Part shown: one piece after another, positions 57,403 through 64,000 of the stretch
Numbering within the stretch: the stretch's first letter is position 1
Layout of the letters: each line of letters opens with the position of its first letter
Assembly: GCF_039830135.1 (NCBI RefSeq)
Contig: NZ_CP156081.1
Location: 2,156,001 to 2,220,000 of the forward strand
Reading direction: 5' to 3'
Source of the DNA: Defluviimonas sp. SAOS-178_SWC
Lineage (GTDB): Bacteria > Pseudomonadota > Alphaproteobacteria > Rhodobacterales > Rhodobacteraceae
Length of the DNA: 64,000 bases
Translations under genes and position numbers: made by a program
Notes under the pieces: generated by a model
The model's database searches: none
Seen by the model: only the letters and a program-made list of their open reading frames with translations
Told to the model about the DNA's origin: nothing

Positions 57403-57545
57403 GGGGTCGCGGATCGCGTGCGAACGACTGAGGGGGCGCGTGGAACGGCGCCCCCTCGATTTTCCACCGCCCGCGAATGCGGATTCTCCGCGTCTCCGCC
57501 GCCCGGGACTTCCCAGACGGCCCGCCCCGCCCTATTCTCGCCGCC

Positions 57546-57833
57546 ATGCCACGCGTGATCCTTTCTGGCTTCCTACGCTGCCGGACCCTCGAAGAGGCCG
57601 ACCGGGTCTCCGTCCTGCTGCCCGAGCATATCCGCCTGACCCGCGCCGAGCCGGGCTGTCTTAGGTTCGAGGTTCTGCGGTCGCATTCCGATCCGACCTG
57701 CTTTGCCGTCACCGAAGCCTTCCGCGACCGGGAGGCATTCGAGACCCATCAGGCCCGTGCCGCAGGCACGATCTGGGCGCGCGCCACCAAGGGAATTCCG
57801 CGGGAATACGAGATCAGGGACGAAGCCGGTTAA
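57546..57833 (+). CDS. Antibiotic-biosynthesis-monooxygenase (ABM) domain protein
   Basis: 95 residues of the ABM/YgiN type (CLRFEVLRSHSDPTCFAVTEAFRDREAFETHQAR). Small dimeric ABM proteins act as quinol or heme monooxygenases or as binding proteins; the role here cannot be set. ATG 57546 was chosen because the conserved fold begins there. It is 143 bp after the metallopeptidase gene. Confidence 0.85.
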   Translation: MPRVILSGFLRCRTLEEADRVSVLLPEHIRLTRAEPGCLRFEVLRSHSDPTCFAVTEAFRDREAFETHQARAAGTIWARATKGIPREYEIRDEAG

Positions 57834-57920
57834 GGCGTTTCGGATCTACCTCGCACCGGCTTCCGGACGATTCCCCCGCAATCTCCACGACGCGGAACTC
57901 CAACGCCAGCCGGGACCGCC

Positions 57921-58526
57921 TCAGCTGCCGAGGATCGCCAGGACATATCCCTTCGTCTCGGCGTAAGGCGGGACACCGCCATGCTTTTCGACCGCCTCGG
58001 GCCCGGCATTGTATGCCGCGAGCGCAAGCTTCCAGTCCCCAAAGCGGTCGTACATCATCCGCAGGTATTTCGCCCCGCCGTTGAGATTGTCGTTGGGATC
58101 CGTCGCGTTGACGCCGAGCCGCCGCGCGGTCGCCGGCATCAGCTGTGCAAGCCCCGTCGCCCCCTTGTGAGAGACTGCCTGCGGGTTCCAGCCGCTTTCC
58201 TGCTGGACGAGACGCAGGAACAGATCCTCCGGCACCCCGTGCCGCCGCGCCGCGTCCTTCGCGGCGTCGAGGTAAAGCCCCCGGTAACGTCCCGAATAGC
58301 TCGGGATCGCCACGGGCACCGCACCCGACTTGCCGTGCGGCGTGAGTTTCACCGAGGCCGAATACTGGGTCGCCGCCCGGGTATCGAGAACAGCCGTCTG
58401 CTTGCGGAACATCGCGAGCCGTGACGATGAGGCGTTGCCGAAGACAAGCCCCTCGGCCCGCACAGCCTCCACTTCGCCTCCCGTCACAAGCGTGACGGCA
58501 AGGAATGCAACCTTCGAAAATCGCAT
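57921..58526 (-). CDS. Lytic transglycosylase (SLT domain)
   Basis: 201 residues. A signal peptide-like start ([25 protein letters not shown]) leads to an SLT domain with catalytic Glu110 ([13 protein letters not shown]), the [20 protein letters not shown] block and AYNAGPEAV. It cleaves peptidoglycan glycan strands in the periplasm. The start at 58526 follows GGGGGA; an upstream ATG at 58586 would spoil the signal peptide. Confidence 0.92.
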   Translation of the reverse strand: MRFSKVAFLAVTLVTGGEVEAVRAEGLVFGNASSSRLAMFRKQTAVLDTRAATQYSASVKLTPHGKSGAVPVAIPSYSGRYRGLYLDAAKDAARRHGVPEDLFLRLVQQESGWNPQAVSHKGATGLAQLMPATARRLGVNATDPNDNLNGGAKYLRMMYDRFGDWKLALAAYNAGPEAVEKHGGVPPYAETKGYVLAILGS

Positions 58527-58604
58527 CGGTCCCCCGCCCAATTTCCCGCGCGCGACTATACCGAAGTTTTCGGCGCGGGCCAGCACGAACCCAGATCGGT
58601 TACC

Positions 58605-59141
58605 TCAACCAGAGGCGGTTGCGACCTCGGGCCGCACAAGCGGTCCACCAAGCAGTTCCTCGATCAGCAGGTTGACGAGCTGCCCGCGCCCCGGAACCCC
58701 GGCCTTGCGGTAGATCGCATTCAGATGGGTCTTGACCGTCCCCTCGGCCGACCCGCGCAGCGCGGCGATCTCGGCGATGGAGAACCCCTTGATGGTGAAG
58801 GCGGCGACATCCGCCTCTGACGGGGTCAGGCGCCATTCCTCGAAATAGTCCTCCATCACCTCGTGCAACGCGCCCGAGGCGGCGGAGAGCGCCCGCTCGG
58901 CATGGGCCTGCCGGCGCAGGAGCCGGACAAGATAGGTGCCTTCGAAAACGACCCCGGCGACAAGACCGAGATTGGCGAGGATCTCCATCACGAGATGCGG
59001 GCGTACCCACATCGAGGCTGGCTCCTCGATGAGATCGCCGAAAAGATCGAACATGAAAAACGCCGCGCAGAACCCCTGCACGAGCATCAACACCAGGACC
59101 GCCGAGACCTTCGTTCGTTCCGGTCGTTTCGTTCGGATCAT
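58605..59141 (-). CDS. Membrane-anchored LuxR-type HTH regulator
   Basis: 178 residues. Two hydrophobic helices (about 13-33 and 50-72) are followed by a linker and a LuxR-type HTH (about 105-165, LTPSEADVAAFTIKGFSIAEIAALRGSAEGTVKTHLNAIYRKAG). There is no receiver or ligand domain, so the membrane part is the probable sensor. It is the last gene of an operon with cytochrome b561 and PepSY proteins, and overlaps the former by four bases. Confidence 0.88.
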   Translation of the reverse strand: MIRTKRPERTKVSAVLVLMLVQGFCAAFFMFDLFGDLIEEPASMWVRPHLVMEILANLGLVAGVVFEGTYLVRLLRRQAHAERALSAASGALHEVMEDYFEEWRLTPSEADVAAFTIKGFSIAEIAALRGSAEGTVKTHLNAIYRKAGVPGRGQLVNLLIEELLGGPLVRPEVATASG

Positions 59142-59674
59142 CCCTTGTCCCCTGCTTCCGGCATCGACTTGTAGCCGGTCAGCATGGATTTCGGAAGATT
59201 GATCCCAAGCCGCCGGCTTTCGAAGATCACGGCGGCGATATGGGCGGCGATCGACAGTTCCGCCCAGGTCACGGCAACCTCGTGCAATTCCTCGACCCAG
59301 CCGACACCGAACCAGGTCAGCGTCGTCATCATGTAACCGGTGAGGCCGATGACGAGAATCGAAGCCATGAGATTGTAGATCATCAGCGCGCCGAGCGGCG
59401 AATGCCCGATATGGGCGTGGCGCCGTCCGGTCGCCATTTCACGCATCTGCCGGATGGCGCCCGAGAGCGAGGGCGGGAAGTCCGCGAACCGCGCGTGGCG
59501 GGTGCCGGTCAGGCCCCAGAGAATGCGCAGCCCGATCAGGGCGACGACCGCGTAGCCAACGATTTCGTGCAGCTTGCCTTCGGCATCTGTGAAGATCGCA
59601 TTGGCAGTGAACCCCGCCACAAGCGACCAGTGAAAGGCCCGGACGACCGGATCCCAGACTTTGACCTTGGCCAT
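59138..59674 (-). CDS. Cytochrome b561-type membrane protein
   Basis: 178 residues with four hydrophobic helices. WDPVVRAFHWSLV (His15), KLHEIVGYA (His36) and the later His residues in the TM regions are the expected haem b ligands of the b561/DUF4405 group. Such proteins move electrons across the inner membrane, often to a periplasmic or extracytoplasmic partner. The PepSY gene precedes it by 63 bp. Confidence 0.92.
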   Translation of the reverse strand: MAKVKVWDPVVRAFHWSLVAGFTANAIFTDAEGKLHEIVGYAVVALIGLRILWGLTGTRHARFADFPPSLSGAIRQMREMATGRRHAHIGHSPLGALMIYNLMASILVIGLTGYMMTTLTWFGVGWVEELHEVAVTWAELSIAAHIAAVIFESRRLGINLPKSMLTGYKSMPEAGDKG

Positions 59675-59737
59675 CGCGGCACATCCTTCGCGTTCAGAGG
59701 GACCGGCCGCAAGATCTCACCGCCGGCCATACGTGGC

Positions 59738-59992
59738 TCAGCCTTCTTCCTTGGTCCGCACGACCTTCAGCTCGGCGTCGAGGTAGATTTCGTACATCTT
59801 GCCGTCCTTCACAGCGTAGACCTCGATCATCCCGTCTTCATCGTCGATCTTGCGAACGTCGTAGCCCTGAGCCGTCAGGTCGGCGGCGATCTTTTCCTGT
59901 GTGGCGGCGTCCGGCGTCGATCCGGCAAGGGCTGGAAGGACGAGGCCGAGGATCAGCGCGGCGGCGGTCGCGAGGGTCTTCTTCGGTGTCAT
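59738..59992 (-). CDS. Periplasmic PepSY-domain protein
   Basis: 84 residues: a signal peptide (MTPKKTLATAAALILGLVLPALA) and one PepSY domain (TAQGYDVRKIDDEDGMIEVYAVKDGKMYEIYLDAELKVVRTKEE). PepSY modules inhibit peptidases or bind redox partners, and in many operons accompany b-type cytochromes. ATG 59992 is set by GGAGAGAGATG upstream; an upstream ATG would include non-conserved sequence. Confidence 0.88.
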   Translation of the reverse strand: MTPKKTLATAAALILGLVLPALAGSTPDAATQEKIAADLTAQGYDVRKIDDEDGMIEVYAVKDGKMYEIYLDAELKVVRTKEEG

Positions 59993-60233
59993 GTCGCATC
60001 TCTCTCCATGAGCCGGGGCGGGTTGCGCCGGCTTCCGGGCGTCGAAGTGCAATGCCAGGCGCTGCCTGCCCATCCGTCCGCGGGCACAGATACGGGCCTG
60101 CCGGAGGTCTGCAACCGGAGTTGGAGGCCCTGATCCGGACGTGAATTATCGTAATCTTAATCATGAGTGCTTTTCTTGACCGGAACCGAATGGTCTAACG
60201 GGGGCCAATTGGAATCGCGACGAGGAGGTCCGC

Positions 60234-60734
60234 ATGGCGGGGTCAGTGAACAAGGTCATTCTGGTCGGAAATCTCGGCCGCGATCCGGAAGTGCGGTCGT
60301 TCCAGAATGGCGGCAAGGTCTGCAACCTGCGGATCGCCACGTCCGAGACCTGGCGCGACCGCAATACCGGAGAGCGCAAGGACCGGACCGAATGGCATTC
60401 GGTCGCGATCTTTCAGGAAGGTCTGGTGAAGGTCGCGGAACAGTACCTGCGCAAGGGCTCCAAGGTCTATATCGAGGGGCAGTTGCAGACCCGAAAATGG
60501 CAGGACCAGAACGGTCAGGACCGCTATTCGACCGAAGTGGTACTTCAGGGCTTCAATGGCACACTGGTGATGCTCGATGGCCGCGATGGCGGTTCGGGCG
60601 GTGGCGGCGGCGGCTTCGACGACGACCGCTCCGGGGGCGGCTACGGTGGTGGTGGCTCGGGCGGCGGCTACGGCGGCGGATCGAGCAGCAGCGGCGGCGG
60701 CAGGCCGGATCTCGACGACGAAATCCCGTTCTGA
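60234..60734 (+). CDS. ssb: Single-stranded DNA-binding protein
   Basis: 166 residues. The OB fold (1-110) starts [22 protein letters not shown] glycine-rich linker (about 118-158) and the C-terminal acidic tip DLDDEIPF, which recruits repair and replication proteins, complete it. Encodes the replication SSB. Confidence 0.97.
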   Translation: MAGSVNKVILVGNLGRDPEVRSFQNGGKVCNLRIATSETWRDRNTGERKDRTEWHSVAIFQEGLVKVAEQYLRKGSKVYIEGQLQTRKWQDQNGQDRYSTEVVLQGFNGTLVMLDGRDGGSGGGGGGFDDDRSGGGYGGGGSGGGYGGGSSSSGGGRPDLDDEIPF

Positions 60735-60756
60735 ACGAAGCTCACGGACAAAAATC

Positions 60757-60790
60757 AGGGGCGCAGCGTCACGGCCGCGCCCTTCTTTCT
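60757..60790 (+). terminator. Terminator of ssb
   Basis: GGGCGC (60759-60764) and GCGCCC (60777-60782) with an internal GC stretch, followed by TTCTTTCT. It also lies before the convergent aroB stop. Confidence 0.6.
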
Positions 60791-60818
60791 GCACGACACC
60801 GACGGGCCACCGCTCCGA

Positions 60819-61934
60819 TCACCGCGCGCGGAGCGCATCCTCAAGAACCGCGCGCACGGTCACCGTATCGACATCGGTCGCGACGAAGGCATCGCCGATG
60901 CCACGGGCGAGGATGAAGCGCAGCTTGCCGTCGAGCACCTTCTTGTCCTGCGCCATAAGCGCCATCAGCGCCTCCGCCCCCGGAAGATCGCCCGGGATAT
61001 CGGCCAGATCCACCTTCATTCCCATCGCCTGCAGATGCGCCCGCACCCGGCTCGGCGCTTCCTGGCTGCACAGGCCGAGCCGCTGGGACAGTTCGAACGC
61101 CAGCGCACAGCCGATCGCCACGCCCTCGCCGTGGAGCAGTCGGTCGGAATAGCCGGTCGCGGATTCAAGCGCATGGCAGAAGGTGTGGCCAAGGTTCAGA
61201 AGCGCGCGGTCGCCCTCCTCGGTCTCGTCGCGTTCGACGATCCGGGCCTTCATCTCGACCGAACGGCGCACGGCAAACTGCCGCGCCTCCCGGTCGCCGG
61301 CGGCAAGCGCCGGGCCGTTCACCTCGAGCCAGTCGAAGAAGTCCGCATCGCCCAGAAGCCCGTATTTCACCACCTCGCCGTAGCCCGACAGGAAATCGCG
61401 CGCCGGCAACGTGTCGAGGACACCGATATCGGCCAGCACCAGGGCGGGCTGATGGAACGCGCCGATCAGGTTCTTGCCGTGGACCGAGTTGATGCCGGTC
61501 TTGCCGCCGACGGAGCTGTCGACCTGCGCCAGAAGCGTCGTCGGGACCTGCACGAAGCGGACCCCGCGCCTGAGGACAGCGGCCGCGAATCCCGCGAGAT
61601 CACCGATGACGCCGCCGCCAAGGGCGATCACGATGTCGCGCCGCTCTACCTTCTCGGCCAGAAGCCAGTCGACGGCACGCGAGAACTGCCGCCAGCCCTT
61701 CGTCGCCTCGCCCGCCGGCAGCGCGAGCGCGGTCATCTCGATATCGCCAAGCCCCGCTCGAAGCGCGTCGAGATGGATCGCCGCGACCGTCTCGTCGGTC
61801 ACGACGGCCACCCGGCGGCGGCGGAGAAGCGGGGCGATTTCGGCCCCCGCGCGGGCCAGAAGCCCGGCCCCGATCCGCACGTCATAGCTCCGCGCGCCAA
61901 GCGCCACCCGGACGCTGTCGGTCTTTTGCGTCAT
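60819..61934 (-). CDS. aroB: 3-dehydroquinate synthase
   Basis: 371 residues. The NAD-binding segment (ALGGGVIGDLAGFAAAVLRRG), the LLAQVDSSVGGKTGIN active-site loop and NLGHTFCHALE zinc-site motif are intact. It converts DAHP to 3-dehydroquinate, the step after the class II DAHP synthase at 31075. It overlaps aroK by four bases. Confidence 0.97.
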   Translation of the reverse strand: MTQKTDSVRVALGARSYDVRIGAGLLARAGAEIAPLLRRRRVAVVTDETVAAIHLDALRAGLGDIEMTALALPAGEATKGWRQFSRAVDWLLAEKVERRDIVIALGGGVIGDLAGFAAAVLRRGVRFVQVPTTLLAQVDSSVGGKTGINSVHGKNLIGAFHQPALVLADIGVLDTLPARDFLSGYGEVVKYGLLGDADFFDWLEVNGPALAAGDREARQFAVRRSVEMKARIVERDETEEGDRALLNLGHTFCHALESATGYSDRLLHGEGVAIGCALAFELSQRLGLCSQEAPSRVRAHLQAMGMKVDLADIPGDLPGAEALMALMAQDKKVLDGKLRFILARGIGDAFVATDVDTVTVRAVLEDALRAR

Positions 61935-62476
61935 GTCGTCTCCAGAATGTCCGGCCTGAGTGAGAGTGCCTCGATGACCTCTTCGGCCATCTCCTCGACC
62001 GAGTAATGGGGTCGCGCCTCGACCGTGATCTCCGCCTTGGCATAGATCCCTTCGCGCGCATTCAGGAGGTTGGCGAGCGTCGCTTTGGGATCAGCGGTCC
62101 TGAGCAGCGGCCGTGTCGTCTTGTGCCGGACCCGCTGCCACAGAAGGTCGAGGTCCGCCTTCAGCCAGACGGCGACACCCCGGGCCGCGATCTGCGTCCG
62201 ATTGCCCTCGGAAAGGAACGCGCCGCCGCCGGTCGAGAGGATGCAGGGACGCCCCCCCAGCAGACGCGCCAGCACCTCGGCCTCCCGCGCGCGAAAGAAC
62301 GCCTCTCCGTCGCGCTGGAAGATGTCCGCGACGGTCATGTTGGCGGCGCGCTCGATCTCATCGTCGGAATCGACGAAATCGACGCCGAGCATCCGGGCGA
62401 GCGCGTTGCCGACCGCCGTCTTGCCGGCGCCCATCATGCCGATCAGAACAACCGTCTTTTTCAACCTGCGCCCCAA
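61931..62476 (-). CDS. aroK: Shikimate kinase
   Basis: 181 residues with the start TTG at 62476, preferred because AGGAAAG lies six to seven bases upstream. The P-loop is GMMGAGKTAVG, the shikimate site DSDDEIER and TGGGAF, and the LID arginines lie in RPLLRTAD. A second TTG at 62464, directly after a short upstream stop (TTGA), is an alternative that would leave out four residues. It phosphorylates shikimate. Confidence 0.93.
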   Translation of the reverse strand: MGRRLKKTVVLIGMMGAGKTAVGNALARMLGVDFVDSDDEIERAANMTVADIFQRDGEAFFRAREAEVLARLLGGRPCILSTGGGAFLSEGNRTQIAARGVAVWLKADLDLLWQRVRHKTTRPLLRTADPKATLANLLNAREGIYAKAEITVEARPHYSVEEMAEEVIEALSLRPDILETT

Positions 62477-62700
62477 ACGCTTCTTTCCTGCTTCATCTTC
62501 ATGCGGCCTCCGCGCGCTTCCGGTGTCGGCACGGCGGCCTCCTGCCCATGCTTCAACTTTCTGCCCTGAATGGCGTGAACTCGCGATAAATGCCATATAT
62601 AATCTGGGCGTTCGCGCCGCGTTGCACGAACGAAGGCGAACCTGACCCGTCCGAGGCAGGGGCAGGACGACAAGAACGAACAAGAATACGGCAGGACCAT

Positions 62701-62838
62701 ATGTTGCGCATTCTCAAGATCCTTTTCATTCTCGCGCTGCTCGGCTTTGCCGGATTGGCGGGATATGCTTATCTTGGCGACATGAACCCCGATAGGGTCG
62801 AGATGTCGGAACCGGTTGAACTGAATGTCGACAGGTAG
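62701..62838 (+). CDS. Small single-TM membrane peptide
   Basis: 45 residues. A TM helix (MLRILKILFILALLGFAGLAGYAYLG) is followed by an acidic tail DMNPDRVEMSEPVELNVDR. It is divergent from aroK. Its 3' end overlaps the next gene by 14 bp in another frame. Short N-terminal hydrophobic peptides of this kind recur next to aroK in Rhodobacteraceae; function unknown. Confidence 0.7.
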   Translation: MLRILKILFILALLGFAGLAGYAYLGDMNPDRVEMSEPVELNVDR

Positions 62839-64000
62839 GACGGGCGCCCTTCTGCCCGCACTTCTTTTCGCCGCCACGGGGCTTCATGCCGAATCCCACG
62901 GTAAGGAGCCGCTTTCGGCGATAGACTGGCTTTCCAGATCCGTCGCAACGCCGACCGCGATGCCGTTGCCGCCCTCGGTGACGATGGAGCCGCCGGTGGC
63001 TTCGGGCATCACCCGCGATCCGATCACGGTCATGCCGCTCGACGCCCCGTCGCTCGACGCGATCGGGCTTCTGCCGGTGTCCACGACCGGATTGCCGCGC
63101 GATCTCTGGGGCACCACCGCCTCGTCCGAGCTGGCGCGGCTGATCCGGGCCGAGCGGATCGACGCGCTGCCGGCGATCCAGAGGCTTCTCTACACGCTCC
63201 TGCTGGCCGAGCTTGCCCCGCCGGTCGATTCTGACATGCGCGGAGAGCTGTTCCTCGCGCGGATCGACAAGCTCCTCGATCTCGGCGCGCTGGACCCCGC
63301 ACTCGCCCTTTTGGAGCAGGTGGAGACGCCGCAGGCCGAACCGTTCCGTCGCTGGTTCGACATCGCCCTTCTGACCGGGCAGGAGGATCGCGCCTGCGAG
63401 GTGATGAGGCAAACCCCCGATATCGCGCCGACCTTTCCGGCCCGTGTCTTCTGCCTCGCGCGCGGCGGCGACTGGAACGCCGCCGCCCTGTCGCTTAGGA
63501 CCGGCGAGACGCTGGGCTATATCGACGCCGACATGTCGGCGCTTCTCGAACGCTTCCTCGACCCCGAACTGTTCGAGGGCGAGGACGACCTGCCGATGCC
63601 GGCCCGCCCCTCGCCCCTCGTCCTGAGGCTGATGGAAGCGATCGGCCAGCCGTTGCCGACAACGACGCTGCCGGTGGCTTTCGCGCAGGCCGACCTGCGC
63701 TCCAATGCCGGCTGGAAGTCGCGGCTCGAGGCCGGCGAGCGCCTGGCGCGCAGCGGCGCGATCGAACCGAACCGGCTCCTCGGTCTTTACACCGAGCGAA
63801 AGGCGGCGGCCTCCGGCGGGGTGTGGGAACGGGTTTCGGCCATCCAGGCGCTCGACAAGGCCCTTGCCGGCGGCGGCCCCGATGCCATCGCCCGCGCCTT
63901 GCCGGCCGCCTGGCAGAGGATGACGGAGGTGGAGCTGGAAGTGCCGTTCGCCGCACTCTACGGGCGTCGGGTGTCGGCGCTAGACCTGCCCGGCGCGACC
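62825..64000 (+). CDS. Secreted protein of unknown function, truncated by the window edge
   Basis: An open frame of 392 codons reaching the last base, so the 3' end is missing. It starts with a signal peptide (MSTGRTGALLPALLFAATGLHA) and has a helical, repeat-like body (LLYTLLLAELAPPVDSDMRGELFLARIDKLLDLGALDPALALLEQ...) like a TPR/SEL1-type solenoid. The ATG overlaps the preceding small gene. I recognise no family. The frame, signal peptide and codon use support a real gene. Confidence 0.8.
   Translation, partial: MSTGRTGALLPALLFAATGLHAESHGKEPLSAIDWLSRSVATPTAMPLPPSVTMEPPVASGITRDPITVMPLDAPSLDAIGLLPVSTTGLPRDLWGTTASSELARLIRAERIDALPAIQRLLYTLLLAELAPPVDSDMRGELFLARIDKLLDLGALDPALALLEQVETPQAEPFRRWFDIALLTGQEDRACEVMRQTPDIAPTFPARVFCLARGGDWNAAALSLRTGETLGYIDADMSALLERFLDPELFEGEDDLPMPARPSPLVLRLMEAIGQPLPTTTLPVAFAQADLRSNAGWKSRLEAGERLARSGAIEPNRLLGLYTERKAAASGGVWERVSAIQALDKALAGGGPDAIARALPAAWQRMTEVELEVPFAALYGRRVSALDLPGAT

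Overview
The window is about 64 kb of high-GC chromosomal DNA from an alphaproteobacterium, most likely a member of the Rhodobacteraceae (Roseobacter/Rhodobacter group). The evidence is the gene content and order (rpsB-tsf, phoR / pstSCAB-phoU-phoB, aroK-aroB, yicC-gmk, class II DAHP synthase), covalent-flavin dimethylglycine-dehydrogenase-like enzymes, Hint_2 proteins, and short GGGGGCAGCGCCCCC-type intergenic hairpins. This is inference from families; no marker gene was searched. Most of the window is ordinary, densely packed core genome with many ATGA stop/start overlaps.

Layout. 1-4.6 kb: SulP anion transporter, FAD oxidoreductase, a solo LuxR regulator and a 550-bp gene-free stretch with palindromes. 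4.6-6.4 kb: tsf and rpsB. 6.6-9.0 kb: a compact four-gene cassette (Cys-rich mini-protein, secreted unknown, two-TM protein, family-3 binding protein) with no assignable function. 9.0-14.7 kb: DUF2461, cupin, psuK-psuG, DUF502, patatin, 3-hydroxybutyrate dehydrogenase. 14.87-14.95 kb: a strong candidate small RNA on the minus strand. 15.0-19.0 kb: oligopeptide-type binding protein, entericidin-like lipoprotein, arsenate reductase with ACR3 pump, small CsbD-like protein. 19.0-26.3 kb: the complete Pho/Pst phosphate regulon with a three-repeat Pho box before pstS. 26.5-33.6 kb: trans-sulfuration enzyme, gamma-carbonic anhydrase, gmk, yicC, PAS protein, class II aroG, GlxA-type regulator. 33.8-39.0 kb: a complete branched-chain amino-acid-type ABC transporter. 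39.0-44.0 kb: glycosyltransferase, dimethylglycine/sarcosine-dehydrogenase-like flavoprotein, MocA-like nucleotidyltransferase.

44.0-48.6 kb is the most accessory-looking part. Three Hint-domain proteins lie in tandem (one also has LamG and RTX repeats), preceded by a 0.9-kb gene-free region with a near-perfect lux-box palindrome, repeated short motifs and a partial copy of the 3' end of tRNA-Leu(CAA), whose intact gene follows. 48.6-54.9 kb: zinc peptidase YpfJ, YqaA/DedA protein, DsbB, Lrp regulator divergent from arginase-ornithine cyclodeaminase, and guaA. 55.2-57.4 kb: a large metzincin-motif metallopeptidase-like protein. 57.5-60.0 kb: ABM monooxygenase, lytic transglycosylase, and a PepSY / cytochrome b561 / membrane-LuxR operon. 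60.2-64.0 kb: ssb, aroB-aroK, a 45-aa membrane peptide, and a secreted unknown that runs off the right edge.

Functional links: phosphate sensing and uptake are complete and self-contained. Arginine is routed to proline (arginase to ornithine cyclodeaminase) under a divergent Lrp-type regulator. Pseudouridine can be cleaved to ribose-5-phosphate and uracil. The best leads for something undescribed are the 6.6-9.0 kb cassette, the small RNA at 14.9 kb, the Hint cluster with its regulatory region, the metzincin-like protein, and the PepSY-b561-LuxR operon.
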